From an uncultured Erwinia sp. (GTDB taxonomy: Bacteria; Pseudomonadota; Gammaproteobacteria; Enterobacterales; Enterobacteriaceae), in the NCBI GenBank assembly GCA_945290265.1, contig CALYQW010000003.1:1-64000 (forward strand): a stretch of 64,000 nucleotides of DNA, given 5' to 3'. Within the stretch, counting starts at the first letter, position 1. Every line of letters begins with the position of its first letter. The notes under the pieces were generated by a model, which saw nothing but the letters and a program-made list of their open reading frames with translations, did not search any database and was not told where the DNA came from. Shown here one piece after another: positions 1 to 9,689 of the stretch. Made by a program: the position numbers and the translations under genes.

Positions 1-60
1 TTTGAATTTGAATTTGAATTTGAATTTGAATTTGAATTTGAATTTGAATTTGAATTTGAC
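1..60. repeat. Tandem hexanucleotide (TTTGAA) array
   Basis: Nine perfect copies of TTTGAA are followed by one TTTGAC, and the periodicity decays into TTTTGACTTTGACC up to about position 80. The array starts at the window edge, so its true length is unknown. It lies beyond the 3' end of mepS, outside any recognisable gene. One frame reads as Asn-Leu repeats, but I treat this as a by-product of the repeat. Confidence 0.95.
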
Positions 61-79
61 CTGGATTTTGACTTTGACC

Positions 80-290
80 TTTGGGCGGCATCAGGAACGT
101 CGCCGAGGTTACGCTGATTTCCAGGAAGAGCCGACATGGACGTTGGCGAAGCACGCCTTTCGCCAGAAATTGGCGTGGCCGAGGGAACCCGCGTGAGCGG
201 GCGAAGAGACGCCGCAGGCACGGGGTCAAGGGGCGATTGTGCCTGATCGTCCCTTGTCGCCAGCCCGTGAAACGGGATGGAGAAACGTCG
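80..290. repeat. GC-rich intergenic repeat with several small hairpins
   Basis: This stretch has no plausible gene. It holds a chain of short inverted repeats: CGCCA/TGGCG at 161-175, CCCGC/GCGGG at 188-201 and CCCGT/ACGGG at 264-276, plus an imperfect GCCGAC/GTTGGC pair around 130-147. From memory, GC-rich elements with this pattern are dispersed in intergenic regions of several Enterobacterales genomes. I infer it is one of these and cannot confirm copy number from this window. Confidence 0.5.
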
Positions 291-328
291 TTGACCTGGC
301 CTTTGCCCCTAAAAAAACCGAAACAAAA

Positions 329-352
329 AAGCCTGCATAAAAATGCAGGCTT
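329..352 (-). terminator. Rho-independent terminator of mepS
   Basis: AAGCCTGCAT and ATGCAGGCTT form a perfect 10-bp stem with a 4-nt loop. Read on the minus strand the stem is followed by a run of six T. It lies 66 bases beyond the mepS stop codon. Confidence 0.85.
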
Positions 353-417
353 CTTCAGTCATCTGACGCTACCAACGCAGCGCCATACTCTCGTTTTAAA
401 AACTTACAGCGGACTGC

Positions 418-990
418 TTAGCTCTGACTGCGATTCAGTACGCGACGTGCTTCGCGATAGCGTTTTTTCCAATAGGAGTCATCCAGACTGGAAATCATCA
501 CGCCACTGCTGGTGGAGGCATGAACAAAGTTATTATTGCCAAGGTAAATACCGACATGACGACCGGTAGAACCGGCGCGGAACAGCACTAAATCACCCGG
601 GCGTAATTTATTACGCTGAATGCCCCGGCCACTGTCCTTCTGCTCAGAGGTCGAGCGCGGCAAATCAAGGCCAAACTGATCGCGAAAAGTGGTTTGTACA
701 AAGGCAGAACAGTCAATACCACGCTTGCTGGTGCCACCCAAACGGTATCGGACACCTTTCCAGTCAGCGTACTGTTCCATCAGACGGGATTTAATATCCA
801 CGTTCTGCACCATCTGCTCGAATTCATCCTGAGACGCTTGCAGTAAAAAACCTTTCTGGTTGTTAACTGCATGAGTATCAGTCTGGTTATTGTGTCCGCC
901 GTTCGAACTGCATGCTGACAACAATGTCGCTAACGCAACAGCGGGGATAGCCCGCAGAAAATATCTCAAAACTGGCTGAGACTTGACCAT
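418..990 (-). CDS. mepS: Murein DD-endopeptidase MepS (Spr), NlpC/P60 lipoprotein
   Basis: MepS is an outer-membrane lipoprotein that cuts D-Ala-mDAP cross-links so that new peptidoglycan strands can be inserted during growth. The 190-residue product has a lipoprotein signal peptide with lipobox LSAC (lipidated Cys27). Its NlpC/P60 domain carries the catalytic Cys in GIDCSAF (Cys94) and two His residues in GRHVGIYL (His145) and NFVHAS (His157). I chose the ATG at 990, matching the MVKSQP start of the E. coli protein as I recall it. An AGGA-type ribosome site lies about 10 nt upstream. A TTG 33 bases further upstream is in frame but unsupported. The gene sits next to lpxT, as in E. coli. Confidence 0.95.
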   Translation of the reverse strand: MVKSQPVLRYFLRAIPAVALATLLSACSSNGGHNNQTDTHAVNNQKGFLLQASQDEFEQMVQNVDIKSRLMEQYADWKGVRYRLGGTSKRGIDCSAFVQTTFRDQFGLDLPRSTSEQKDSGRGIQRNKLRPGDLVLFRAGSTGRHVGIYLGNNNFVHASTSSGVMISSLDDSYWKKRYREARRVLNRSQS

Positions 991-1461
991 TATAGTAGTG
1001 ATCCTTTGAGTCCTTAACGACAATGTCGTTAGTAAGTTGATGAACGAGAAGTTAATGAAACATCCGGATTAGATAATAAGGAAATATTAATTTCTTTCAT
1101 TATCTGAAAATATTTGTAAAAGCGGCGCAATAATCAGCCGGAAATCCCGATGCGGAATTGAGATTAACCGATTACAAGCCCCGTGGCGAGGGGTTTAAAG
1201 GGCTTATTACACCTTTTTTGCGTCGGAACAATAATCCTTGCGGTTGTATGAGATGTGAACAATTTGATTAAATTTTAAACTTAATTGGAAAATATCTTTA
1301 ATAACAGTGGGTTGTGCTGGTAATGTCATTAAGCCGGATGGGGAGGAACTGCAGGCAAATAGGTGAGAGAAAAAAATTAGATTTTTTTATTTCAAAATGT
1401 TTCTGAATGAATTTAATAACGCCAGACAGGCCGCTGGCGTAATTATGCTAATGGCAGAAGA
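991..1461. other. mepS-lpxT intergenic region (no gene seen)
   Basis: These 471 bases are AT-rich and should contain the mepS promoter. Apart from the lpxT terminator-like hairpin at 1420-1439, I see no open frame with coding character and no recognisable operator. Confidence 0.6.
1420..1439 (-). terminator. Hairpin downstream of lpxT
   Basis: CGCCAG and CTGGCG form a 6-bp stem with an 8-nt loop, 22 bases past the lpxT stop. On the minus strand it is followed by TTATT, a weak U-tract. Confidence 0.5.
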
Positions 1462-2181
1462 TTATTTACCTGCTCGCCGCGGGAAGGGAATATTGGGCAG
1501 ATAACGATAAATCCGGTTAACCAGATGATCACTGGCCGGGGTCATCAGCCACCAGCTCATGCCAACTAATATCAGTGACAGCGATCCTACTGCAATATCG
1601 GTAAACCAGTGAGCGCCAATGGTTACTCTTGGCAGTGCGAACACCAGAATAATCAGCACCGCAACAGCGAAACTGCGGCGGGTAAAATAGCGCAGCATAA
1701 AGCAGGCAAAAATCATCAGCATGGTGCCATGATCGCCCGGGAAGCTGTCTCCGGAAGCATCTTTGGTGGGAATACCGGTCAGTTCAGCAACGTGATGTAC
1801 ATTGGGAAAAGAGTTTGTCGGGCTGGGGCGCTCCACCGGAATCAGGCGACCCAGCTGATTTAGCAGTAAGGCGGTAATCAGCATGGTAATACCAATGGCC
1901 AGCATGCGCCGACGTCCTTCCGGGGTTTCCTTTAGCCAGAAAGAGAGGTACAGCGCGCCCATTGCCAGCAGTGAAATACCGTCAAAGGCGCGGAAGTTGG
2001 TAATTGCCACCAGCCACAGTACCAGGCGATTAGTTTCCAGGCGATCGTTAAACCAGTAAAAGATATTTTTATCGATGGCAAACCAGAAGCCATGATTGGC
2101 GGGTAAGTACCAGGAGAAAAAGAGCATCAGTCCCAGAGCATTAAGCACCAGGATCGAAAGAAGTCGTTTTTTAGTTGTCAT
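1462..2181 (-). CDS. lpxT: Lipid A 1-diphosphate synthase LpxT (PAP2 family)
   Basis: LpxT is an inner-membrane PAP2-superfamily enzyme. It moves a phosphate from undecaprenyl diphosphate to the 1-position of lipid A on the periplasmic side. The 239-residue product has several hydrophobic helices and the PAP2 signature: a Lys/Arg-rich first motif around PVERPSP, SFPGDHG in the centre, and RVTIGAHWFTD with the catalytic His near the C-terminus. The neighbourhood yeiP-lpxT-mepS is that of E. coli. I prefer the ATG at 2181 because it fits the family length. An in-frame ATG at 2193 adds four residues, and neither has a strong ribosome site. Confidence 0.9.
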   Translation of the reverse strand: MTTKKRLLSILVLNALGLMLFFSWYLPANHGFWFAIDKNIFYWFNDRLETNRLVLWLVAITNFRAFDGISLLAMGALYLSFWLKETPEGRRRMLAIGITMLITALLLNQLGRLIPVERPSPTNSFPNVHHVAELTGIPTKDASGDSFPGDHGTMLMIFACFMLRYFTRRSFAVAVLIILVFALPRVTIGAHWFTDIAVGSLSLILVGMSWWLMTPASDHLVNRIYRYLPNIPFPRRAGK

Positions 2182-2302
2182 AATACTATGCATCAGTTAC
2201 AGAAATTTTAACAAGGATAGAGCCGCCAGGATAAACCTGACAGCCGGAAAATGTATGAAAGTATGATTGTCGCCAACGCGGCAAGCTGCGCGTCGCGTGT
2301 GA

Positions 2303-2875
2303 CTAGTCCGCGCGGCTCATATAGCGGCGTTCCGGGATATGAATACGGATTTTATCGCCGTTGCTCAGGTATTCGGGAACCTGAATCACCAGGCCGGTAC
2401 TCATAGTGGCAGGTTTGGTGCGTGCGCTGGCAGAAGCGCCTTTAATACCGGGTGTGGTTTCAACAATCTCCATATCCACCGTCTGCGGCAGCTCAAGCGC
2501 CAGCACCTGGCCATCCATCGTCAGCACCTGAATACCCGGAATGCCGCCCTCAGGAATAAACAGCAGATCGTCAGCAATGGTTTCCTGAGCGAAATGGTAA
2601 GGGGTGTAATCTTCATCATCCATAAAGACATATTCATTACCGTCAATATAAGAGAAGGTGACCTGGCGACGACTGAGGGAGATAGTGTCGAGAATATCAT
2701 CGCCTTTAAACCGTTCTTCCACCTTAAGCCCGCTGCGGATATCGGTAAAACGCATTTTATACAAAGTGGATGCGCCGCGCGCGCTCGGGCTTTGTACATC
2801 AATATCTTTTACTAACAGTAACTTACCATTAAAGTTCACCGCCATGCCTTTTTTGATTTCGTTCGCTCTTGGCAT
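2303..2875 (-). CDS. yeiP: Elongation factor P-like protein YeiP (EfpL)
   Basis: This is a paralogue of elongation factor P; the family acts on ribosomes stalled at difficult peptide sequences. The 190-residue product starts [11 protein letters not shown] and has the three-domain EF-P layout: a KOW-like N-terminal domain followed by two OB folds. It ends in [16 protein letters not shown]. The N-terminal loop reads SPSARGAS, as in the YeiP branch, rather than the modified-lysine loop of true EF-P. I chose the ATG at 2875 because it gives the family N-terminus; an ATG 15 bases upstream is also in frame. Confidence 0.93.
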   Translation of the reverse strand: MPRANEIKKGMAVNFNGKLLLVKDIDVQSPSARGASTLYKMRFTDIRSGLKVEERFKGDDILDTISLSRRQVTFSYIDGNEYVFMDDEDYTPYHFAQETIADDLLFIPEGGIPGIQVLTMDGQVLALELPQTVDMEIVETTPGIKGASASARTKPATMSTGLVIQVPEYLSNGDKIRIHIPERRYMSRAD

Positions 2876-3037
2876 AAAAATAAGTCTCATTAAATAGAAT
2901 GGATAAAATATGACTACAAGGTACTCGCCAGCAGGCTTTCAGGCAAGATCGACAGCACAGTCTGCCGTCTGATGGCAGGTGATAGCATTCAGCCGAGATT
3001 GCTGTTAAGGTCGCGTTTTTTTACCGTGAGGTCAGCG

Positions 3038-3292
3038 ATGGAATGTCGCAGCCGTTGTGGTGCCTGCTGCACTGCGCCATCGATTTCGTCTCCGATACCA
3101 GGTATGCCTGGTGGAAAACCGGCGAATACCCCATGCGTACAGCTGGATGAGCAGTTGCGCTGTAAGCTGTTTGGCTCACCGCTCAGACCGAAAGTGTGCG
3201 CCGGGCTGCAACCAGCGCCTGAGATGTGCGGCAATACCCGTCAGCAGGCGATGATTTACCTGCTGGAACTGGAAGCGCAGACTGCCCCCTGA
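3038..3292 (+). CDS. yeiW: Small YkgJ/UPF0153-family cysteine cluster protein
   Basis: The 84-residue product begins [16 protein letters not shown] and has a Cys-rich N-terminus (CxxxCxxCC) with further Cys residues in RCKLFG, KVCAG and EMCGN. This is the pattern of the YkgJ-type putative zinc- or iron-binding family, whose function is unknown. Length and position between yeiP and setB match E. coli yeiW. The ATG at 3038 gives the family start; the longer in-frame extension from 2972 is not conserved as far as I can judge. Confidence 0.85.
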   Translation: MECRSRCGACCTAPSISSPIPGMPGGKPANTPCVQLDEQLRCKLFGSPLRPKVCAGLQPAPEMCGNTRQQAMIYLLELEAQTAP

Positions 3293-3339
3293 AAGAATAG
3301 TGGTGTTCAGACAATCATAATTTAAGCAAAACGCTGCTG

Positions 3340-4527
3340 TTATTTTTTTCCCGGCTCCGGCACCCGCCATAAGCAGATAAGGGCTGCCAGCATCATCACC
3401 AGCGCTAACCAGAATACCTGCTGCCAGTGCCAGAATTCTGCCACCACGCCCACCAGCGATCCGCCAATAATCCAGCCAAGACGAATGGCGTTGCTGAACA
3501 GCGTGGTGGCCGCGCCCGCCTGGCCGGGCATCATATCCTGGAAATAGAGCATGCCCATGGCGGCAAGAATACCAATAAAAATCGCATTCAGCCCCTGGAG
3601 TAACAGCATTGAAAGCGCATTGCATACCAGCAGCGTTCCTGCGTAAAACAGGGTTCCGGCGATGGCGGCCAGCAGCATGATCGGACGCTTACCCAGCTGT
3701 CTGACATAGTAGCCTGCCAGCAGCATTACCGGAATTTCCAGACCGGCCGCTACCCCCATCATGGTACCGGCCAGTTTTTCCGGCAGAAGCAAATCCTGCA
3801 CCACATATAACGGCATAGCAATGAGATACAGGCCGTTACTGGCCCACATCAGCGCGCAGGCAATAAACAGCAGCAGGGTGGCATGACGGTTTTGTCGTGG
3901 CTCTACCAGCGGGGCTTCCGCCGCCTGTGGCTCCCGCGTAACCGCAGGCAGCAGAGTCTGCACCACCAGCGCACACAGCATAAACATCAGGGCAGCGGTC
4001 AGATACATCGCACTGAAGCTGTAGCCCAGCGCCAGAGCAAAGGCCAGCGGTGGGCTAATCATCCAGGCTACCGATATTTGCGCGCGCATCAGCGAACCGA
4101 AAAAGGCGCTTTCACGTCCGGTTCGATCGCTGTATTCACGCGCCATGGCAAACATCTGCGAGGTGGCGCTGGCACCAAAGCTGGCAAAGAAAATGCCAAA
4201 AATCAGCAGAAGATAATAATTACGGTTCCAGGCAAACAATACGGAGGCGCCAGCACCCAGCAGGCAACAGCCGATAATCAACATTTTACGACTGTCCAGC
4301 CGGTCGGAATAGTGGGCCAGCAGCTGACTGACCACAATGCCCACCAGCGCATTGGCCGTATAAAACAGGCCCACCATAAAGGGGCGCACGTGGATTTCGC
4401 TGGTAAGAAACAGACTGAGTGCAGGAGCCTGCAGGGCACCCGCCAGGCCTGAAATCAGGGCCACCAGTAGAAAGGTCAGGGAACTGAAATCAAATCCTGG
4501 ACGTGCAGGAGAAAGTGTACCGGACAT
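3340..4527 (-). CDS. setB: Sugar efflux transporter, SetB-like (MFS)
   Basis: This 395-residue major facilitator superfamily protein has about twelve hydrophobic segments. It carries a motif-A-like loop between helices 2 and 3 (SDRLDSRKML) and the SET-family sequence MRAQISVAWMISPPLA. SET proteins export sugars and sugar analogues across the inner membrane. It lies between yeiW and the divergent fruBKA operon, as in E. coli. The ATG at 4527 (MSGTLSPARP) fits the family length; an upstream in-frame extension to 4590 has no support. It converges on yeiW with 47 bases between the stops. Confidence 0.85.
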   Translation of the reverse strand: MSGTLSPARPGFDFSSLTFLLVALISGLAGALQAPALSLFLTSEIHVRPFMVGLFYTANALVGIVVSQLLAHYSDRLDSRKMLIIGCCLLGAGASVLFAWNRNYYLLLIFGIFFASFGASATSQMFAMAREYSDRTGRESAFFGSLMRAQISVAWMISPPLAFALALGYSFSAMYLTAALMFMLCALVVQTLLPAVTREPQAAEAPLVEPRQNRHATLLLFIACALMWASNGLYLIAMPLYVVQDLLLPEKLAGTMMGVAAGLEIPVMLLAGYYVRQLGKRPIMLLAAIAGTLFYAGTLLVCNALSMLLLQGLNAIFIGILAAMGMLYFQDMMPGQAGAATTLFSNAIRLGWIIGGSLVGVVAEFWHWQQVFWLALVMMLAALICLWRVPEPGKK

Positions 4528-4806
4528 AGTTTGCGCAACATTAATCTGAGAATAGAGCGATGTTACCTGTAAAGGAGAGGCTTGTTGCACCGGCTGGTAA
4601 TAAATTAGCCTGCGAAATCAGATTTCGCACTTTCTGCCACAGGATCGTGCGTTGGCCGCCGTCAGTCCTGCTGACTGAACTTCCGCCAGTTTCAGTAGGG
4701 CTGAACTGCAATATTATACTTTGATAAGAATTGTGCGTAACATCATAATTTTGTAAACCACTTTCCGGTAAAACTTGCCTCGGACAGATTAAGCTCAGAG
4801 AATCAT

Positions 4807-4818
4807 TGAAACGTTTCA
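4807..4818 (+). promoter_or_regulatory. Cra (FruR) operator 1
   Basis: TGAAACGTTTCA is a perfect 12-bp palindrome matching the Cra consensus (TGAAACGTTTCA). It lies 89 bases before the fruB start. Cra represses fruBKA until fructose 1-phosphate releases it. Confidence 0.88.
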
Positions 4819-4873
4819 GCGTCGTTGCTGGCCGCACTGGCAGCCAGCAATTTCGCTTTTTTCTCAATATAGC

Positions 4874-4885
4874 TGAAACGCTTCA
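4874..4885 (+). promoter_or_regulatory. Cra (FruR) operator 2
   Basis: TGAAACGCTTCA matches the Cra consensus with one change. It lies 22 bases before the fruB ATG and 67 bases after operator 1. A paired arrangement is also known upstream of fruB in other enterobacteria. Confidence 0.85.
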
Positions 4886-4906
4886 AGTTCAGCAGCGAGG
4901 AGAACT

Positions 4907-6040
4907 ATGTTCCAACTAGAACTAAAGGCGATTAAGCCCGGCGCACAGGCGACAGATAAGCAGGATGCTATACGTCAGGTCGCTGCCGCACTGGCTGCCG
5001 CCGGTAATACCGGTGAAGGTTATGTCAACGGTATGCTGGCGCGCGAACATCAAACCTCTACCTATCTGGGCAATGGTATTGCCATACCACATGGCACCAC
5101 CGATACCCGCGATCTGGTGCTGAAAACCGGTGTGCAGGTTTTTCAGTTTCCGCAGGGGATAAGTTGGGGCGAGGATCAGACGGCGTATGTGGTGATCGGT
5201 ATTGCTGCAAAATCTGATGAACACCTCGAGCTGCTGCGTCAGCTAACCCACGTTCTGAGTGATGACAGCGTGGCAGAGCAGTTGAGAAAAACCGACTCGG
5301 CGGAAACCCTGCGCAGCCTGCTGATGGGGGAAAAGCAGGGCAACGCCTTTCTTTTTGATACCTCGCTGATTGCCACTGAGGTGGCGGCGCACGACCTGAT
5401 GACGTTGCAGGCGCTGAACGCCGGTCGCCTGCAGCAGGCTGAGGCGGTTGATGCTTCCTTTGTCAGTGCGGTTATCGGCGGTAAACCGCTGAATCTGGGG
5501 CAGGGGATTTGGTTAAACGACAGCATTACCGGCAACCTTAGCAGTGCGGTAGCGGTCAGTCGCGTAGCCACACCTTTTGAGGTGGACGGCGCTAAGGCCG
5601 CGATGCTGTTCACCGTGGCTATAAACGACGATCAGCCGTTAAACGTACTGAATTATCTTAGCGATCTGCTGCAAAAACAGCAGGGCGAACGTCTGTTACA
5701 GGCCGATGCTGCCGGGATCCTCGCGCTGCTGACCAGTGAAGTGTCTGAACAGGCTGACGTGCTGAGTGAAGAATACGTTATCCGCAATGAACATGGTTTG
5801 CACGCCCGTCCGGGCACCGCGCTGGTTACGGTGATCAAGGGCTTTGACAGCGATATCACTGTTACCAACCTCGATGGCAGCGGTAAACCGGCTAACGGTC
5901 GCAGCCTGATGAAAGTAGTGGCGCTGGGCGTGAAAAAAGGTCACCGCCTGCGCTTTACCGCCAGTGGTGCAGACGCGCGCGTGGCGCTGGATGCCATTGG
6001 CGAGGCGATTGCCGCCGGTTTAGGTGAGGGGGCAGCATGA
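4907..6040 (+). CDS. fruB: PTS fructose-specific EIIA-HPr fusion (DTP) FruB
   Basis: FruB is the diphosphoryl transfer protein of the fructose phosphotransferase system. It takes phosphate from enzyme I on its HPr domain and passes it through its EIIA domain to FruA. The 377-residue product has an N-terminal EIIA domain with phospho-His62 (IPHGT), a central linker domain, and a C-terminal HPr domain with phospho-His299 in [17 protein letters not shown] site precedes the ATG. The stop overlaps the fruK start (ATGA), so the two are translationally coupled. Cra operators lie upstream. Confidence 0.97.
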   Translation: MFQLELKAIKPGAQATDKQDAIRQVAAALAAAGNTGEGYVNGMLAREHQTSTYLGNGIAIPHGTTDTRDLVLKTGVQVFQFPQGISWGEDQTAYVVIGIAAKSDEHLELLRQLTHVLSDDSVAEQLRKTDSAETLRSLLMGEKQGNAFLFDTSLIATEVAAHDLMTLQALNAGRLQQAEAVDASFVSAVIGGKPLNLGQGIWLNDSITGNLSSAVAVSRVATPFEVDGAKAAMLFTVAINDDQPLNVLNYLSDLLQKQQGERLLQADAAGILALLTSEVSEQADVLSEEYVIRNEHGLHARPGTALVTVIKGFDSDITVTNLDGSGKPANGRSLMKVVALGVKKGHRLRFTASGADARVALDAIGEAIAAGLGEGAA

Positions 6041-6978
6041 GCAGACGTGTAGCCACTGTTACCCTGAACCCGGCCTACGATCTGGTGGGCTATGTACCAC
6101 AGATTGAACGCGGCGAAGTCAACCTGGTAAAAACCACCGGATTACACGCTGCCGGTAAAGGGATCAATGTTGCGAAAGTGCTGAAAGATCTGGGGATTGA
6201 CGTCACCGTGGGCGGTTTTCTGGGTAAAGAAAATCAGGACGGTTTCCAGCACCTGTTCAGCGACCTGGGGATTGCCAATCGCTTTCAGGTGGTAGAGGGC
6301 CGTACCCGCATTAACGTCAAGCTGACGGAGCAGGATGGTGACGTTACTGACCTCAACTTCTCCGGTTTTGAAGTCACCGCACAGGACTGGGAACGCTTCT
6401 CTGCTGATTCCCTCAGCTGGCTGGGGCAGTTCGATATGGTGTGCGTCAGCGGCAGCCTGCCGGCAGGTGTCGATCCGGATGCCTTTACCGCCTGGATGAG
6501 CGCTTTGCGTACTCAGTGCCCGTGCATTATCTTCGACAGCAGCCGTGAAGCGCTGGTGGCCGGACTGAAAGCCGCCCCCTGGCTGGTAAAACCTAACCGC
6601 CGTGAGCTGGAAATCTGGGCCGGTCGTCCGCTGCCGCAACTGAATGACGTGATTGCGGCCGCCCATGCGCTGCGCGAACAGGGGATCGCCCATGTGGTGA
6701 TTTCACTGGGTGCAGAAGGAGCGCTGTGGGTCAATGCCTCGGGTGAGTGGATTGCCAAACCTCCTGCCTGCGAAGTGGTCAGCACCGTCGGTGCCGGTGA
6801 TTCGATGGTTGGCGGGCTGATTTACGGCCTGCTGATGCGTGAATCCAGTGAGCATACCCTGCGCCTGGCCACGGCAGTGGCAGCCATGGCGGTGAGCCAG
6901 AGCAATGTTGGCATTAGCGATCGTACCCAACTTGCCGCGATGATGGCCCGGGTGGATCTGCAACCTTTTAATAATTAA
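6037..6978 (+). CDS. fruK: 1-phosphofructokinase FruK
   Basis: FruK is a cytoplasmic PfkB-family sugar kinase that converts fructose 1-phosphate to fructose 1,6-bisphosphate. The 313-residue product has the N-terminal substrate motif TLNPAYDL, the GxAG motif [12 protein letters not shown], and the C-terminal PfkB signature [12 protein letters not shown] with the catalytic base Asp255. It overlaps fruB by 4 bases and is followed 16 bases later by fruA. Confidence 0.97.
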   Translation: MSRRVATVTLNPAYDLVGYVPQIERGEVNLVKTTGLHAAGKGINVAKVLKDLGIDVTVGGFLGKENQDGFQHLFSDLGIANRFQVVEGRTRINVKLTEQDGDVTDLNFSGFEVTAQDWERFSADSLSWLGQFDMVCVSGSLPAGVDPDAFTAWMSALRTQCPCIIFDSSREALVAGLKAAPWLVKPNRRELEIWAGRPLPQLNDVIAAAHALREQGIAHVVISLGAEGALWVNASGEWIAKPPACEVVSTVGAGDSMVGGLIYGLLMRESSEHTLRLATAVAAMAVSQSNVGISDRTQLAAMMARVDLQPFNN

Positions 6979-6994
6979 CAGCAGGAGAGACGTA

Positions 6995-8698
6995 ATGAAA
7001 ACGCTGTTGATCGCAGATGCTTCGCTGGGGCTGGCTACCAGCTATCTGGCTAAAAAAATAACCACTGCTGCGGCGGCAAACGCTGGTCTGACGCTGACGG
7101 ACGATCCGCAGCAGGCAGAGCAGGTGATTGTGGTGGGGAAAACCCTGCCTTCTGATGCGGCGCTGACGGGCAAAAAGGTCAGCCTGGTGGATATCCAGCG
7201 TCTGATCGCTCATCCGGCAGAAACCCTGGCGCAGGCGCAGGCGGAAGCACAGCCATACCTGCAGCCATCAGGTTCGGCGCAAAGCGCAGCGCCAGCCAGC
7301 AACGGGCCAAAACGCATTGTGGCGGTGACCGCCTGTCCGACCGGCGTGGCGCATACCTTTATGGCGGCCGAAGCGCTGGATACCGAAGCCAAAAAACGCG
7401 GCTGGTGGGTGAAAGTGGAAACCCGTGGTTCTGTGGGTGCCGGTAATGAAATTACCCCGGAAGAAGTGGCTGCCGCTGACCTGGTGATTGTGGCGGCAGA
7501 TATTGAGGTGGACCTGACGAAATTTGCCGGTAAGCCGATGTACCGCACCTCTACCGGTCTGGCGCTGAAGAAAACCGCCCAGGAGCTGGATAAAGCGCTG
7601 GCTGAAGCGCAGCCTTATACGCCAAAAGGGGGCGCACAGCAGCCTGCTGCCGGTGATAAGAAAGAGAAGGCCGGTGGGTATCGCCACCTGCTGACCGGCG
7701 TCTCCTATATGCTGCCGATGGTGGTAGCCGGTGGTCTGAGTATCGCACTGTCATTCGCGTTCGGGATTACTGCGTTTAAGGAGCAGGGCACCCTGGCCGC
7801 CGCGCTGATGCAGATTGGTGGCAGCAGTGCCTTTGCCCTGATGGTGCCGGTGCTGGCCGGATTTATCGCTTTCTCTATTGCTGACCGTCCGGGTCTGACC
7901 CCAGGTTTGATTGGCGGTATGCTGGCCACCAGCATTAACGCGGGTTTCCTTGGCGGCATTATTGCCGGGTTTATTGCCGGTTATGCGGCGAAATTCCTCA
8001 GTGCCAAAGTGAAGCTGCCATCCAGTATGGAAGCGCTGAAGCCGATCCTGATTATTCCGCTGGTCGCCAGCCTGATCACTGGTCTGCTGATGATCTATGT
8101 GGTGGGTAAACCGGTAGCGGGTATTATGACGGGCCTGACGCACTGGCTGGCGACTATGGGCACCGCCAATGCGGTGTTACTGGGTCTGGTGCTGGGCGGT
8201 ATGATGTGTGTGGATATGGGTGGTCCGGTCAATAAAGTGGCTTATGCCTTCGGCGTTGGCCTGCTGAGCTCGCAAACTTATGCACCAATGGCGGCGATTA
8301 TGGCGGCCGGTATGGTGCCACCGCTGGCGATGGGTCTGGCAACGCTGGTGGCGCGTCAGAAATTTAATAAGGGTCAGCAGGAAGGGGGCAAAGCGGCGCT
8401 GGTACTGGGCCTGTGCTTTATCTCCGAAGGAGCGATCCCGTTTGCGGCGCGCGATCCGCTGCGGGTGCTGCCGTGCTGCATCGTCGGTGGTGCCGTTACC
8501 GGTGGGATTTCCATGGCGGTAGGAGCCAAACTGATGGCACCTCATGGCGGTCTGTTTGTCCTGTTAATCCCTGGTGCGATCACCCCGGTAGTGGGTTATC
8601 TGCTGGCGATTGTGGCAGGTACGCTGGTGGCCGGACTGGGCTATGCACTGCTGAAGCGTCCTGAGAAAGAGATGGATGCAGTGCCTGTAGCTGAATAA
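6995..8698 (+). CDS. fruA: PTS fructose-specific EIIBC component FruA
   Basis: FruA imports fructose through the inner membrane and phosphorylates it at C1. The 567-residue product starts with a degenerate EIIB' domain (about residues 1-95). A functional EIIB domain follows, with phospho-Cys114 in VTACPTGVAH. An EIIC membrane domain (about 225-555) includes MVVAGGLSIALSF and DMGGPVNKVAYAF. A GGAGA ribosome site precedes the ATG. It is the last gene of fruBKA, followed by two tandem hairpins. Confidence 0.97.
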   Translation: MKTLLIADASLGLATSYLAKKITTAAAANAGLTLTDDPQQAEQVIVVGKTLPSDAALTGKKVSLVDIQRLIAHPAETLAQAQAEAQPYLQPSGSAQSAAPASNGPKRIVAVTACPTGVAHTFMAAEALDTEAKKRGWWVKVETRGSVGAGNEITPEEVAAADLVIVAADIEVDLTKFAGKPMYRTSTGLALKKTAQELDKALAEAQPYTPKGGAQQPAAGDKKEKAGGYRHLLTGVSYMLPMVVAGGLSIALSFAFGITAFKEQGTLAAALMQIGGSSAFALMVPVLAGFIAFSIADRPGLTPGLIGGMLATSINAGFLGGIIAGFIAGYAAKFLSAKVKLPSSMEALKPILIIPLVASLITGLLMIYVVGKPVAGIMTGLTHWLATMGTANAVLLGLVLGGMMCVDMGGPVNKVAYAFGVGLLSSQTYAPMAAIMAAGMVPPLAMGLATLVARQKFNKGQQEGGKAALVLGLCFISEGAIPFAARDPLRVLPCCIVGGAVTGGISMAVGAKLMAPHGGLFVLLIPGAITPVVGYLLAIVAGTLVAGLGYALLKRPEKEMDAVPVAE

Positions 8699-8710
8699 GT
8701 CCGCAGGATA

Positions 8711-8732
8711 ACGGCATCAGCAGTGATGCCGT
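8711..8732 (+). terminator. First of two hairpins after fruA
   Basis: ACGGCATCA and TGATGCCGT form a perfect 9-bp stem with loop GCAG, 12 bases after the fruA stop. There is no T-run, so it is probably a processing or stability stem ahead of the terminator at 8743. Confidence 0.5.
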
Positions 8733-8742
8733 AAACACCAGC

Positions 8743-8775
8743 ATCGCTCCCTGATAACAGGGGGCGATTTTTTTT
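8743..8775 (+). terminator. Rho-independent terminator of fruBKA
   Basis: ATCGCTCCCTG and CAGGGGGCGAT form an 11-bp stem with one G-T pair and a 4-nt loop, followed by eight T. It ends at the 3' end of the convergent nfo gene. Confidence 0.88.
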
Positions 8776-9616
8776 ACTGTTGCTGAGACTTCAGCCAGGC
8801 AATCTCATCCAGCCAGATATCCGGATTAATGGTTTCGAGGATCAGCGGGATATTATCAAAGCGCGCATCCTTCATCAGCCAGCTGAACGCGGTCTTGCCG
8901 ATATTGCCTTCCCCCAGACTGTGGTGGCGGTCAACGCGGCTGTCAAACTCACTTTTGGCATCATTGAGGTGCATCCCGCGCAGATATTGAAAGCCAACAA
9001 CGCGCTCAAAATCGGCAAAGGTTTTTTCGCAGTCGGCTTCGGTGCGCAGATCGTAGCCGCCGGCAAAGGCGTGGCAGGTATCAATACAGACGCCAACGCG
9101 TGATTTATCTTCGACACCATCAATAATCGCTGCCAGATGTTCAAAACGAAAGCCGAGGTTACTGCCCTGGCCGGCGGTATTTTCAATCACGGCGGTCACG
9201 CCCTGCGTCTGGTCGAGGGCAATATTGATGGATTCAGCAATACGCTGCAGGCAGTCATCTTCGCTGATCTGCTGCAGATGGCTGCCGGGATGGAAGTTAA
9301 GCAGCGTCAGCCCCAGCTGTTCACAGCGGGTCATTTCATCAATAAAGGCGCTACGTGATTTTTCCAGTGCTTCCTTAACCGGATGGCCGAGATTAATCAG
9401 ATAGCTGTCATGAGGCAGGATCTGAGCAGAGGTGTAATGGTAATCCGCGCAGGCCTGGCGGAAAGCGGCAATCACCTCGTCACTTAACGGTGCGGCGCGC
9501 CACTGGCGCTGATTTTTAGTAAACAGTGCAAAGGCGGTCGCTTCCAGTTCCGAGGCGCGTTTCACTGCCTGATCGACGCCGCCCGCAGCACTGACATGGG
9601 CACCGATATATTTCAT
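8774..9616 (-). CDS. nfo: Endonuclease IV
   Basis: Nfo is an AP endonuclease with a TIM-barrel fold and three zinc ions. It repairs abasic sites and 3'-blocked ends. The 280-residue product has the family motifs [10 protein letters not shown] (N-terminus), [51 protein letters not shown] and LILETINPD, which supply the zinc-binding His/Asp/Glu residues. Length and position next to fruA match E. coli. A GGAGAATG site precedes the ATG. Confidence 0.97.
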   Translation of the reverse strand: MKYIGAHVSAAGGVDQAVKRASELEATAFALFTKNQRQWRAAPLSDEVIAAFRQACADYHYTSAQILPHDSYLINLGHPVKEALEKSRSAFIDEMTRCEQLGLTLLNFHPGSHLQQISEDDCLQRIAESINIALDQTQGVTAVIENTAGQGSNLGFRFEHLAAIIDGVEDKSRVGVCIDTCHAFAGGYDLRTEADCEKTFADFERVVGFQYLRGMHLNDAKSEFDSRVDRHHSLGEGNIGKTAFSWLMKDARFDNIPLILETINPDIWLDEIAWLKSQQQ

Positions 9617-9689
9617 GCCATTCTCCTGTAGATAGCCATGTTTTTTCCCAACTATGATACCCGTAAATATCCTGAAATTCAGATTAATG

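Larger units (their letters stand above)
4528..4906. promoter_or_regulatory. setB-fruB divergent regulatory region
   Basis: This 379-base region separates the divergent setB and fruBKA genes. It carries the two Cra operators annotated separately and a ribosome site (GAGGAG) just before the fruB ATG. No small gene is evident. Confidence 0.7.

Noticed and set aside
2-196. Open frame beginning with Asn-Leu repeats
   Set aside because: It is the translation of the TTTGAA array; there is no ribosome site and the rest lacks family features.
81-569. 162-codon plus-strand frame over the start of the window
   Set aside because: It runs through the hairpin-rich repeat and the mepS terminator and overlaps the 3' end of mepS in antisense.
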